DNA of 64,000 nucleotides, taken from Chloroflexota bacterium (GTDB lineage: Bacteria > Chloroflexota > Dehalococcoidia > Tepidiformales > Tepidiformaceae). This document shows positions 46,654 to 57,900 of the stretch, piece after piece (position 1 is the first letter of the stretch; every line of letters starts with the position of its first letter). The stretch lies in assembly GCA_026705605.1 (NCBI GenBank), contig JAPPAK010000007.1:372001-436000 (forward strand), given 5' to 3'. The notes beneath the pieces were generated by a model, which had not been told where the DNA came from, ran no database searches, and saw only the letters and a list, made by a program, of their open reading frames with translations. A program made the position numbers and the translations under genes.

Positions 46654-48534
46654 CTAGAACTCAAACTCGAAGGGGCCGCCCACACCGAGGACCTCGTCGA
46701 TCTTCCCGCAGATCTCGGTGATCTTGAACGGTTGGCCGGCGATCTTATTGAAGGGGATCGCGTCCACAAGGAACTGCGACCGGACGAGCACCGAGAGCTG
46801 CCCGTTGTTCAGCTCCGGAACCAGGACCTTGTCGTAGCGCGAGAGGATCTCGCCGAGGTTGGAGGGGAAGGGGTTGAGGTGGCGGATGTGGGCGGAGGCC
46901 ACCGACTTGCCCTCCGAGCGGGCCCGCTCGCCCGCGCTGGTGATGGCGCCGTAGGTGCCGCCCCAGCCGAGGAGGAGCAGATCGCCCTGCTGGGGACCGG
47001 TCACCTCGATGTCGGGAATGTCGTTCGCGACCTTCGCCACGCGCTCGGCGCGGGTGAGGGTCATCTTGTGGTGATTCCCGGGCTCGTAGTTGATGTCGCC
47101 GGTCTCGTACGACTTCTCGAGGCCGCCGACGCGGTGCTCAAAGCCGGCCTGGCCGGGAACGGCCCAGGCCCGGGCCAGCGTCTCCGGGTCACGCTCGTAG
47201 GCGTGGGAGGCGCTTCCGGGGTCGGCGTGACTCCACTCGACGGGCGGGATGTCCGCCAGCTGGGGAATGAGCCACGGCTGCGAGCCGTTCGCGAGGTAGC
47301 CGTCGCTGAGGATGATGACGGGGACCATGTACTTGAGGGCGATGCGGAAGGCTTCGATCGCCATCCAGAAGCAATCACCCGGCGTGGAGGGCGCAATGAT
47401 GGCGACGGGGGAGTCGCCGTTACGGCCGTACATCGCCTGGAGCAGGTCGGCCTGTTCGGTCTTGGTGGGCATACCGGTGCTGGGGCCGGCTCGCTGCACG
47501 TCGAGGATGACGAGCGGGAGCTCGGCCATGACGGCGAGGTTGAGGCCCTCGCTCTTGAGGGCGAGGCCGGGGCCGCTGGTGCCCGTGAGAGCCATCTGGC
47601 CCGCGTAGGAGGCGCCGATGGCGGCGCAGACCGCGCTGATCTCGTCCTCCGCCTGCATGGTCTTGACGCCGAACCGCTTGAAGCTGGCGAGCTCGTGCAG
47701 GACATCGGAGGCGGGAGTGATCGGGTAGCTCGCGTAGAAGAGGGGCAACCCCGCGAGGTGCGATGCCGTCACGAAGCCAAGCGCCGTCGCCTCGTTGCCG
47801 CTGATGTGGCGGTAGACGCCGGGCGCGACTTCGGCGGGGGGCACCTCGTAGCGCTCGTGCACGAGCTCGCTGGTCTCGCCAAAGGCGTTGCCCGCGCGCA
47901 GCGCGCGCAGGTTCGCCTCGAGGACAACCGGGTTCCGCTTGAACTTGTCCGTTGCCCAGCGGACGACCGTGTCCATGGGGCGGCTGAAGAGCCAGAGGAC
48001 GAGGCCGAGGGCGTAGAAGTTCCGCGAGCGGAAGCGCTCCTTCGCGCCAAGCTCGAGCCCGTCGAGGGCGTCGGCGTTGTTCTTCGTGATGTCGATGCGC
48101 ATGAGGCGGTAGGACGAGAGCGACCCGTCCTCAAGCGGGTTCTCCTCGTAGCCGGCCTTGCGCAGGTTGGTGGCGTTGAACTCGCCCTCGTCGACGATGA
48201 GCAGCCCGCCGGGGACGAGATCGCCGAGGTTCGTCTTGAGGGCGGCGGGGTTCATGGCGACAAGCGCGTCCGGGTTGTCGCCCGGGGTATGGATGTCGTT
48301 ACTGGAGAACGAGAGCTGGAAGCCGGACACGCCCGGGAGCGAACCGGTTGGGGCGCGAATTTCGGCGGGGTAGTCGGGCAGGGTCGCGAGATCGTTCCCG
48401 TAGACGGCGGTCGTGCGGGTGAACTGCGTCCCCGTGAGCTGCATCCCGTCGCCGGAGTCACCAGCAAAGCGAATCGTGACGCGATCACGCGTCGTGGTGG
48501 CTTCGGACAGCGGTGACTCGATTTCGGTGGTCAT
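46654..48534 (-). CDS. korA: 2-oxoacid:ferredoxin oxidoreductase, alpha subunit (gamma-alpha fusion)
   Basis: VTIRFAGDSGDGMQLTGTQFTRTTAVYGNDLATLPDYPAEIRAPTGSLPGVSGFQ...SYPITPASDVLHELASFKRFGVKTMQAEDEISAVCAAIGASYAGQMALTGTSGPG. Confidence 0.94.
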   Translation of the reverse strand: MTTEIESPLSEATTTRDRVTIRFAGDSGDGMQLTGTQFTRTTAVYGNDLATLPDYPAEIRAPTGSLPGVSGFQLSFSSNDIHTPGDNPDALVAMNPAALKTNLGDLVPGGLLIVDEGEFNATNLRKAGYEENPLEDGSLSSYRLMRIDITKNNADALDGLELGAKERFRSRNFYALGLVLWLFSRPMDTVVRWATDKFKRNPVVLEANLRALRAGNAFGETSELVHERYEVPPAEVAPGVYRHISGNEATALGFVTASHLAGLPLFYASYPITPASDVLHELASFKRFGVKTMQAEDEISAVCAAIGASYAGQMALTGTSGPGLALKSEGLNLAVMAELPLVILDVQRAGPSTGMPTKTEQADLLQAMYGRNGDSPVAIIAPSTPGDCFWMAIEAFRIALKYMVPVIILSDGYLANGSQPWLIPQLADIPPVEWSHADPGSASHAYERDPETLARAWAVPGQAGFEHRVGGLEKSYETGDINYEPGNHHKMTLTRAERVAKVANDIPDIEVTGPQQGDLLLLGWGGTYGAITSAGERARSEGKSVASAHIRHLNPFPSNLGEILSRYDKVLVPELNNGQLSVLVRSQFLVDAIPFNKIAGQPFKITEICGKIDEVLGVGGPFEFEF

Positions 48535-48541
48535 CCTGTGA

Positions 48542-49015
48542 CTATCCCCCCTCCCGCTTCGCCACGACCTGGTGAGGACGCGGCGGCAGGTTCAGCACTT
48601 CCTCGGGAAAAGATTCGGCAAAGTGCTGCAGAAGCTCGCCCAAACGAACGAGTCCAATGACGGCGCCATCTTCCATGACCGGCAGGGTGCGATAGTTGTA
48701 GCGCTGCATGAGCGCGATCGCATCACCCACGGTGGTCGAGGAGGCGATGGTGACCGGATTGCGGGTAAGCAAGCCTGGGCCGAGCGGCTGATCCCAGTCG
48801 AAGTCCCCAGACATGCAGCGCGTGAGCACATCCCGTTCGGTGAAGATGCCCACGAGCTCCTCCTTCTCCACGGCGAGGACGCATGAGCGCGCGCCCGAGT
48901 GCATCCGCTGGACAGCGGTGCGAACAGAGGCCGTGGGCGGGAGAAACACTGGTTCCGCGAGTGGGAGCTCGCCCACGCGCTGGTCTATGAACTTCGCGAG
49001 CCGGGACCGATCCAT
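48542..49015 (-). CDS. CBS-domain protein
   Basis: Two CBS repeats: TAVQRMHSGARSCVLAVEKEELVGIFTERDVLTRC...GDAIALMQRYNYRTLPVMEDGAVIGLVRLGELLQH. Confidence 0.88.
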   Translation of the reverse strand: MDRSRLAKFIDQRVGELPLAEPVFLPPTASVRTAVQRMHSGARSCVLAVEKEELVGIFTERDVLTRCMSGDFDWDQPLGPGLLTRNPVTIASSTTVGDAIALMQRYNYRTLPVMEDGAVIGLVRLGELLQHFAESFPEEVLNLPPRPHQVVAKREGG

Positions 49016-49232
49016 CCGTTCCTGACTGCTTCCGCGAGCCGCGGAGTCTACCCCCGCGGTGGCGCTTAGCTCTGCATCGGAGTGTAGCGCCTTTTGAGCT
49101 TATACACGCCAGGGGGGTCACTCGCTACGAGCTTGCTTACACCAGCGGTGGGTTGCCGCATCGGTCACACTTGCAGGAGGGCGAGAGGCGTTACAATCCC
49201 GCCGCACGAAAACTTGCCCGAGGGGGCCAGGG

Positions 49233-49868
49233 ATGAACATCCGGATCGTGGCGATTGCCCGGCCCGTGGGAACGGCCGGGGAGGAGATCGCCCAGCTGAC
49301 CGCAGACAAGCTGGGCTTCCGTTTCTACGACTACCAGGTGGTGCAGACAGCCGCCCAGGAAGCGGGCGTCTCGCCAGAGACGGTAAGCGAGGCGGAGCAC
49401 ACGCCTTCGCTCCTGACCCGCATCCTGGAGGCGCTGGCGCGCAACCCCAGCATGCCCGTCGCCGCCTGGGCCGACCCGGTCCCGCTCGCGACCAACCCCC
49501 TCCTTACCTCTACCGAGTACCGGCGCTTTATCGAGGACGTAATCCGCGACCTCGCCGACCAGGGCGAGGCGGTCTTGATGGGACACGGCGCGCCGATGGT
49601 CCTGCAAGGCCGCTCCGACACGCTCAAGGTGCTCACGACCGGCTCCACCGAGCAGCGCGCCCAGCGCATCGCCGGAGGCATGAACATTGATGTCGATTCG
49701 GCACGGAAGACGGTCGAGAAGACGGATGCGGAGCGGCAGGACTACTTCCGGCGGTTCTACAACCGCGCATGGCTGGCCACGGAGAACTACGACCTCTGCC
49801 TGAACACGGACCGGCTCACGCCGGACCAGGCGGCCACGATCATCGCGCAGACCGCACAGATGCACTGA
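49233..49868 (+). CDS. Cytidylate kinase-like family protein
   Basis: MNIRIVAIARPVGTAGEEIAQLTADKLGFRFYDYQVVQTAAQEAGVSPETV...GHGAPMVLQGR. Confidence 0.78.
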   Translation: MNIRIVAIARPVGTAGEEIAQLTADKLGFRFYDYQVVQTAAQEAGVSPETVSEAEHTPSLLTRILEALARNPSMPVAAWADPVPLATNPLLTSTEYRRFIEDVIRDLADQGEAVLMGHGAPMVLQGRSDTLKVLTTGSTEQRAQRIAGGMNIDVDSARKTVEKTDAERQDYFRRFYNRAWLATENYDLCLNTDRLTPDQAATIIAQTAQMH

Positions 49869-49877
49869 GGCGGGCGA

Positions 49878-50816
49878 TCAGGCCCGCTCGAAGGCGACGA
49901 TCGCGGCGCCGAGCAGCACCGCCTGGATGAGCGCGGCCGAGGCCAGCAGCCAGAGGCCGGCGGCCCGCTCGCGGGCGTGCAGGATGAACCCGAGGGCCAG
50001 ATTCACCGCGACGATGCCCCCACCCACGGCACCGATGCGCAGGAGCTCGGAGCGCTCGCCCACGCGCACGATACCGGTGCTTTTGGGAAAGTCGATCTGC
50101 ACGAGCGCGGGCAAATCCGGGTACTGGGTGAACAGGTAGCCGCCAAGCACGCCGAGTCCTACGAGCACGAGACTGAAGACGAACCAGACATCGCCGTCGC
50201 GCCAGAGGGGAAGCAGAGAGAAGCCCTGGGGTTCGGAGCGCTGCGGCTCCCCCGGCTCGAAGCCGACGATGAGGCGGCGTGAGCAGGCCTCGGCGAAGGC
50301 AACCTGGTCGGGCACGGTGAGGCCGTAGGTGCGTCCGGGCGTGACGACGAAGACATTGTCCTCGGGGCGGTTGTGGGTGGCGAAGAAGAGGGTGGGACCG
50401 AGGGAAGAGGCGACGCCCCGGCCGATGTGGCAGCCCCACCAGTTCAAACCGGTGACGGACTCCTCGCCGACGGTGCGGCCGGGGACGACGCGCTGGATGT
50501 CGACGACGGGAACGACAACCTCGCCGCCGGCCCAGCGAATGCGGAGGGCGTCGTCGTCGATCTGGTAGGCGAGCCGCGCCACGCCGAGCGTCCACCAGCC
50601 GAAGAGGAGGGCAACACCGGCGAAGAGGGCGACGACCACCCAGGCGAGGAAGGTGGTGGGCTCGACGGCGGCGCCGCCGGCCAGGACTCCAGCCACAAGG
50701 GCGATGAAGGCCGCCCAGACGGTGAACGCCCCGCCGACGATCATGCCGAGGGCGCGAGGCGGCCGAAAGGTATCGGCGTCTACGACGCCACCCGCACGCG
50801 TGCCGGGGTGCACCAC
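49878..50816 (-). CDS. Hypothetical multi-TM membrane protein
   Basis: Four hydrophobic segments; RPPRALGMIVGGAFTVWAAFIALVAGVLAGG...; start overlaps ilvE. Confidence 0.5.
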   Translation of the reverse strand: MVHPGTRAGGVVDADTFRPPRALGMIVGGAFTVWAAFIALVAGVLAGGAAVEPTTFLAWVVVALFAGVALLFGWWTLGVARLAYQIDDDALRIRWAGGEVVVPVVDIQRVVPGRTVGEESVTGLNWWGCHIGRGVASSLGPTLFFATHNRPEDNVFVVTPGRTYGLTVPDQVAFAEACSRRLIVGFEPGEPQRSEPQGFSLLPLWRDGDVWFVFSLVLVGLGVLGGYLFTQYPDLPALVQIDFPKSTGIVRVGERSELLRIGAVGGGIVAVNLALGFILHARERAAGLWLLASAALIQAVLLGAAIVAFERA

Positions 50817-51712
50817 TGGCGATACTTCTCGCTCTTGCCGCGAATGGCATCGAAGAAGAGGCGGGACAGATCCTTCGTGATGGGGCCCGGCTCTCCTCCC
50901 TTGACCACTCGGCGGTCGATCTCGGTCACAGGTGTGAGGTGAGCGGCGGTGCCGGTCATGAACACCTCGTCGGCGATGTAGAGCTCAGAACGGTCGATGG
51001 ACCGCTCGACGGTCTCGATGCCGAGCTCGTTGGCGGCGAGCTCGACGACGGTGGCGGCAGTGATGCCCTCGAGGACGTTATCGGAGGGCGGGGGCGTGAT
51101 GATGGCGCCGTTGCGCACGATGAAGATGTTCTCGCCGCTGCCCTCGGAGACGTGGCCGTCGGAGTTGAGGACGATGGCCTCGTCGAAGCCGTTCAACTCG
51201 GCCTCGGACTTGGCGAGGGCGCTGTTCACGTAGATACCCGTCACCTTGGCGCGGGGCGGGATGCCGGTATCGTCGACCCGCCGCCAGCTGCTGGTGTGGC
51301 AGCGGGCGCCCTTGTCGATATCGAGATAGGGGCCGAAGGGGGCGATGAAGATGAGGAGGTCGCTCTCGAGTCCGTGCAGGCGGACGCCCAGCACCTCGGA
51401 GCTGAGGTAGACCATCGGGCGGATGTAGACGTCCTCTTCGTAGCCGCTGCGCTCGACGATCTCGACGGTGAGGTCGCAAAGGCGGTCGATCTCCTCGTTC
51501 ATCTCCAGCCCGAGGATGCGGCTGCTCTGGGCGAGGCGCTCGTAGTGCTCCCGCATGCGGAAGAGGTAGAGGCAGCCGTCGTCGGCGTTCCAGTTGCCGC
51601 GGATGCCCTCGAAGACCGCCGTTCCGTAGTTGAAGGCGTGGGTCATCACACCCACCTTGGCCTCCTCCAGGGGAACGATCTGACCTTGGAAGTAGGCATA
51701 GGGCGTGGACAT
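50780..51712 (-). CDS. ilvE: Branched-chain amino acid aminotransferase
   Basis: MSTPYAYFQGQIVPLEEAKVGVMTHAFNYGTAVFEGIRGNWNADDGCLYLFRMREHYERL...EGSGENIFIVRNG...VFMTGTAAHLTPVTEIDRR. Confidence 0.95.
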   Translation of the reverse strand: MSTPYAYFQGQIVPLEEAKVGVMTHAFNYGTAVFEGIRGNWNADDGCLYLFRMREHYERLAQSSRILGLEMNEEIDRLCDLTVEIVERSGYEEDVYIRPMVYLSSEVLGVRLHGLESDLLIFIAPFGPYLDIDKGARCHTSSWRRVDDTGIPPRAKVTGIYVNSALAKSEAELNGFDEAIVLNSDGHVSEGSGENIFIVRNGAIITPPPSDNVLEGITAATVVELAANELGIETVERSIDRSELYIADEVFMTGTAAHLTPVTEIDRRVVKGGEPGPITKDLSRLFFDAIRGKSEKYRQWCTPARVRVAS

Positions 51713-51763
51713 CGGCGGGTACTCCTCGGGGCTGCTTGGCGACTTCAGTATACGCGCGAGCCG

Positions 51764-52183
51764 CTACTGGTCCGCCTGCGAACCGTTGAAGAACGTAGGC
51801 TCGCGGCACTCCTCCACGGAGCGCTCCTTGTCCGCGAGTCGCTCCCGCACATCGTCGTCGGGGAGGGGAGGCGCAAGCACGAGCGGGCTGGTGGGGTCGT
51901 CGACCGCTTCCTCCAGGTACTCGATGAAGGCCTCGTGGAAGTCACGCAGATCGGCAGGCGGCTCAACCGCCTCGAGCTCCTCGATGAAGCCCTCAATGAC
52001 CTCTGCGATCTCCGCTTCCGCGGTCGCCTCCATGACCGCATCGGAGAAGCGGTCGAGGTTCACGCACATGACGGCGAGGTACTCCTCGTCGGCAACGGGG
52101 TCCGGGGGCGGCTCGTCATCGCAGGCGAGGGCCAGCAGGCCAAGCAGGGCCGCGAGCAGAAGGACCGGGAGGGAGCGGGCCAT
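51764..52183 (-). CDS. Hypothetical lipoprotein
   Basis: MARSLPVLLLAALLGLLALACDDEPPPDPVADEEYLAVMCVNLDRF...; lipobox LLALAC. Confidence 0.7.
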   Translation of the reverse strand: MARSLPVLLLAALLGLLALACDDEPPPDPVADEEYLAVMCVNLDRFSDAVMEATAEAEIAEVIEGFIEELEAVEPPADLRDFHEAFIEYLEEAVDDPTSPLVLAPPLPDDDVRERLADKERSVEECREPTFFNGSQADQ

Positions 52184-52209
52184 CGGAGAAATCGTACGCG
52201 CCGCGGTCG

Positions 52210-53067
52210 CTACAGGACGATGCGTCGAACGGCGCCGGCGGGGGCGCGCCGCCAGTTCTCGACGACGAAGCGCTCGACCCCGCCGATATAGCGGCGCTCG
52301 ATGCGGCAGCGGCGGAGCTCTTCCAGCTCGCGACGTGCGGATCGGGCCCAGCGCGTGAGCGCCTCGGGGTCGGAGATGGGAAGGACGTCGCCGGCTTCGA
52401 GGAGCAGCTCGACCTTCGCGACGCCGAGCGCCAACAGCCAGCCGCTCGTCAGCTCGGCGAGGGCCATGTGGAAGTCGCGATCGGCGAAGGTGACGGCAAG
52501 CCTGCCGGGACCGCTCTCCCCGCCCGCGAGCAGTAGGGTCGCGCCCGGCGAGGGCTGCGCGAGGGCCTGGGTCGCGTCGCGCACATTCGCAAGGAGTTGC
52601 GGGAGTTCGGCATCTCGCGGCGGCTCGCCGAGGGCGAGCTGGGTCGCGTGCGCTTCGGGCATATCGCTCACGCCTTCCGCGTCGAGCAGGTCTTGCCAGA
52701 CAGCAGCGCCGTCCGCAAGGAGCGCGACGCAGGCGGCCTCGTGATCGGCCGCCGAAGCGACGAGCGGCGCGGCCGCCGCGTAGCCCCCCGACTCGATGGC
52801 GTGCAGGGCCTCAAGGCGGGCACTCCACGAGCGCGAACCGGTCGCGAGCAGGGCGGCGACGGCGACGTTGCGGTAGCGCGACCCCGCCGCCTCGTTCGCG
52901 ACGGCCGATTCGAGGCGCAGGCCATCCAGCACGAGGTCGACCGTCTCGCCAAGGACGAACGCCATCTGGCGGTGGGCATCGACGGAGCCGGCAGAGCCGG
53001 CGGGCGGGCGCGACGAGCGCTCCGCCTCGGGGTGGATGCTGGGCGGGGAGACGCGGAAGCCGGCCAT
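52210..53067 (-). CDS. Hypothetical protein
   Basis: MAGFRVSPPSIHPEAERSSRPPAGSAGSVDAHRQMAFVLGETVDLVLDGLRLESAVANEAAG...; start 4 nt after the eno stop. Confidence 0.55.
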   Translation of the reverse strand: MAGFRVSPPSIHPEAERSSRPPAGSAGSVDAHRQMAFVLGETVDLVLDGLRLESAVANEAAGSRYRNVAVAALLATGSRSWSARLEALHAIESGGYAAAAPLVASAADHEAACVALLADGAAVWQDLLDAEGVSDMPEAHATQLALGEPPRDAELPQLLANVRDATQALAQPSPGATLLLAGGESGPGRLAVTFADRDFHMALAELTSGWLLALGVAKVELLLEAGDVLPISDPEALTRWARSARRELEELRRCRIERRYIGGVERFVVENWRRAPAGAVRRIVL

Positions 53068-53071
53068 CGGC

Positions 53072-54896
<1,825 letters not shown>

Positions 54897-54900
<4 letters not shown>

Positions 54901-55409
54901 GCCCTTTCCTCCACTTCCTCCGGTGCGGCGTCGACGCGGACGAGCGCGTCGGGACTGTCGAGGTAGTCGATATAGAGGATGCCGTTGAGGTGGTCGATCT
55001 CGTGCTCGAGGGCCTCGGCGAGGAGGTCGTCTTCGGCGCGAATGCGGACCTCCCTCCCGGTGGTGGGGTCGATGCCTTTGACGAGGACCTTCACCGAACG
55101 CGTGATCTCACCCCGGAAGCCGGGCACGGAGAGGCAGCCTTCGTGGAGCTGGCGCTCACCCGAGCGCTTGATGATCTCGGGGTTGAGCAAGGCGAAGGGC
55201 TCGGCCGGGGGCGTATCGAGCACGATCACCTGGAGGGGGATGCCGATCTGGGGAGCGGCGAGACCCACCCCGGGGGCGTCGTACATGGTCTCGAACATGT
55301 CCTCGATGAGCTGCGGAATGCTCGAATCGCGCACGCGGACGCGCCTTGCTTTCTGCCGGAGGACGGGGTCGCCGGCGCGCCGGATTGGATGGATCGCCAC
55401 CCTTGGCAT
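54897..55409 (-). CDS. def: Peptide deformylase
   Basis: MPRVAIHPIRRAGDPVLRQKARRVRVRDSSIPQLIEDMFETMYDAPGVGLAAPQIGIPLQVIV...HEGCLSVPGF...ALEHEIDHLNGILYIDYL. Confidence 0.97.
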
Positions 55410-55462
55410 TGTACGGCGGCGCACGATTCGGGCGACTGGCAGGGCCGTTGGCGCGCGTCGCG

Positions 55463-55493
55463 GGGACTTCGTGTACGACGTACACTAAGTCCC
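55463..55493. promoter_or_regulatory. 31-bp near-perfect palindrome overlapping the nadB -10 element (candidate operator)
   Basis: GGGACTTcGTGTACG-a-CGTACACtAAGTCCC: 15-nt arms, one mismatch pair; ends immediately before GTG 55494; contains TACACT 55481-55486. Confidence 0.75.
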
Positions 55494-57038
55494 GTGAGCG
55501 ATCCCCCACGGGCGGATGGGCGGTACCGGGCGATCGTGGTCGGGAGCGGCATGGCGGGCCTCTTCGCCGCGCTCGAAGCAAGCGCGCTGGGTCCCGTGCT
55601 GCTGGTCACGAAGGGGCAGTTGCACGAGGGCAGCACGCGCCACGCCCAGGGCGGCATCGCCGCCGCGATCGGCCCGGACGACTCCACCGAGCAGCACCTC
55701 AAGGACACGATCGCGGCGGGCGCGGGGCTCGTCGACGAAGAGATGGCGCGCATTCTGGTGGAGAGCGCACCGCGCCGCATCCGTGACCTCGAACGGTACG
55801 GGGTCAGCTTCGACAGTGAGGGGGCGAATCGCGCGTTCGGGCGCGAGGGAGCGCACCGGAACGCACGCGTCTTGCACGCTCGTGGCGACCGCACGGGGGC
55901 GGCCATCACCACAGCACTCGCGGAGCAGGTCGAGAGCGGCCGAATAACCGTCAAGGAGCACACGCTGGCAACCGAGGTCCTGCTGGAAAGCGGCTCGACC
56001 GTGGGCGTTCGCGCCCTCGACCAGGGGGCAGGGGCAAAGTGCATCTTCGAGTCGGACGCAGTCGTGCTGGCGACGGGCGGGGCGGGGGCGGCCTTCTCGC
56101 ACACGACGAATCCACCAGTAGCCACAGGCGACGGCATCGCCCTTGCCTTCGACGCCGGGGCGGAGGTGACCGACCTCGAGTTCTACCAGTTCCACCCGAC
56201 GGCCTTCCGCCAGCCGGGAGCGCCGCCCTTCCTGATTTCGGAGGCACTGCGGGGGGAGGGCGCGGTGCTACGCAACGACGGGGGCGAGGCGTTCATGCCG
56301 CGCTACCACGAGCTTGCCGACCTCGCGCCGCGCGACGTGGTCGCGCGGGCGATGGTCGCGGAGATGCGGGGGGCGGGGGCGGACCACGTCTGGCTCGACT
56401 GCAGCGCGCTGGAGCGCGTTGACCCAATCGAGCGGTTCCCGGGGATCGCGGCCTTCTGCCGCGAGCGCGGGGTCGACCTGCGCCGCGACCCGGTACCGGT
56501 CGCCCCCGCCGCGCACTACCTGATGGGCGGCGTGCGCACGGACTCGTGGGCGCGCACGACGGTTCCGGGGCTCTACGCCTGCGGGGAGACCGCGGCGACG
56601 GGCGTCCACGGGGCGAACCGGCTGGCAAGCAACTCGCTGCTGGAAACCGTGGTGTTCGCAAAGCGCGCGGTCGAGCACATCGCGGAGGGGGCGGGCGGCG
56701 CCATGGCGCCCTGCCCGGACTCGACACCGTTCGCGGCGGGCAGAGCGGCGCCCCCCGACCACGCAGCGGTCCAGCGGCTGCTCTGGGAACACGCGGGTAT
56801 CGAGCGCTCAGGAGAGGCGCTCCAGGAGGGTCTCGACGCGATCGACGGATGGCCCGAGGGCGAACCGGAGCCCTCACGGGAGGGGCATGAGGGGCGCTGG
56901 CTGGGGGTCTTCGCGGAGCTACTGCTAACGGCCGCGCTCAGGCGCGAGGAGAGCCGGGGCGCGCATTTCCGCACGGATTTCCCCGAGCGCGACGACTCGC
57001 GCTGGGCGCAACGGCAGGTGTTCCATCGTGCTGATTGA
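55494..57038 (+). CDS. nadB: L-aspartate oxidase
   Basis: GTG start; YRAIVVGSGMAGLFAALEASALGPVLLVTKGQLHEGSTRHAQGGIAAAIGPDDSTEQHLKDTIAAGAGLVDEEMARILVE...HYLMGGVRTD. Confidence 0.96.
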   Translation: MSDPPRADGRYRAIVVGSGMAGLFAALEASALGPVLLVTKGQLHEGSTRHAQGGIAAAIGPDDSTEQHLKDTIAAGAGLVDEEMARILVESAPRRIRDLERYGVSFDSEGANRAFGREGAHRNARVLHARGDRTGAAITTALAEQVESGRITVKEHTLATEVLLESGSTVGVRALDQGAGAKCIFESDAVVLATGGAGAAFSHTTNPPVATGDGIALAFDAGAEVTDLEFYQFHPTAFRQPGAPPFLISEALRGEGAVLRNDGGEAFMPRYHELADLAPRDVVARAMVAEMRGAGADHVWLDCSALERVDPIERFPGIAAFCRERGVDLRRDPVPVAPAAHYLMGGVRTDSWARTTVPGLYACGETAATGVHGANRLASNSLLETVVFAKRAVEHIAEGAGGAMAPCPDSTPFAAGRAAPPDHAAVQRLLWEHAGIERSGEALQEGLDAIDGWPEGEPEPSREGHEGRWLGVFAELLLTAALRREESRGAHFRTDFPERDDSRWAQRQVFHRAD

Positions 57039-57900
57039 ACCACCCCCCGTAGGAACCATCGCCTCCGTGGTGCGAACGGCGCTCTCGGAGGATCGCGCCG
57101 GCGACGACGTCACGACGCAGGCGGTAGTGGAGGAGGGGCTCGTCGCGCGGGGGCAGTTGGTGGCGCGGGAGGCGGGGGTGGTCTGCGGGCTTGTCGTGGC
57201 CCGGTACGTCTTCGCGATGCTGGACGAGGGGACCGCCTTCGAAGCTCATGTGGGCGACGGGGACGAGGTCGAGGGAGGAACGGTTCTCGCGAGCGTGGAG
57301 GGTCCAGCCCGGGCGATCCTGTCGGGGGAGCGGACGGCGCTGAATTTCGTGCAGCGGCTCTCGGGGGTCGCGACGATCACGAGTCGTTATGTAGAGGCGG
57401 CCAAAGGGACGGACTGCGTCATCCTCGACACACGGAAGACGACGCCCGGCCTGCGGGACCTGGAGAAGTACGCGGTGCGCTGCGGGGGCGGGGCGAACCA
57501 CCGGCGCGACCTCGCCGTAATGGGGATGATCAAGGACAACCACCGCGAGGCGCTCGCACGCCAGGGCAAGACGCTCGCGCAGGCGGTGGCAACCATCCGG
57601 CAGCACGCGCCGGAGACGCCGGTCGAAGTCGAGGTCGACACGCTCGAGGAGCTCCGGGGCGCGCTCGACGCGAAACCGGAGTGGATCCTGCTCGACAACA
57701 TGACGACGGAGCAGATGCGCGAGGCGGTCGCGCTCGTCGCGAGGCGGGCGCGGCTGGAGGCGAGCGGCGGCATCACGTTGGAGCGGGTCGCGGAGATCGC
57801 GGCGACGGGCGTGGACGCCATCTCCTCAGGGGCCCTCACCCACAGCGCGCCCGCGCTGGACATCGCGCTCGATATCGACTTCGAGGACCGGGCCGGCTAG
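57028..57900 (+). CDS. nadC: Nicotinate-nucleotide pyrophosphorylase (carboxylating)
   Basis: ...TALSEDRAGDDVTTQAVVEEGLVARGQLVAREAGVVCGLVVA...ERTALNFVQRLSGVATITSRYVEAAKGTDCVILDTRKTTPGLRDLEKYAVRCGGGANHR; overlaps nadB by 11 nt. Confidence 0.97.
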   Translation: MLIEPPPVGTIASVVRTALSEDRAGDDVTTQAVVEEGLVARGQLVAREAGVVCGLVVARYVFAMLDEGTAFEAHVGDGDEVEGGTVLASVEGPARAILSGERTALNFVQRLSGVATITSRYVEAAKGTDCVILDTRKTTPGLRDLEKYAVRCGGGANHRRDLAVMGMIKDNHREALARQGKTLAQAVATIRQHAPETPVEVEVDTLEELRGALDAKPEWILLDNMTTEQMREAVALVARRARLEASGGITLERVAEIAATGVDAISSGALTHSAPALDIALDIDFEDRAG

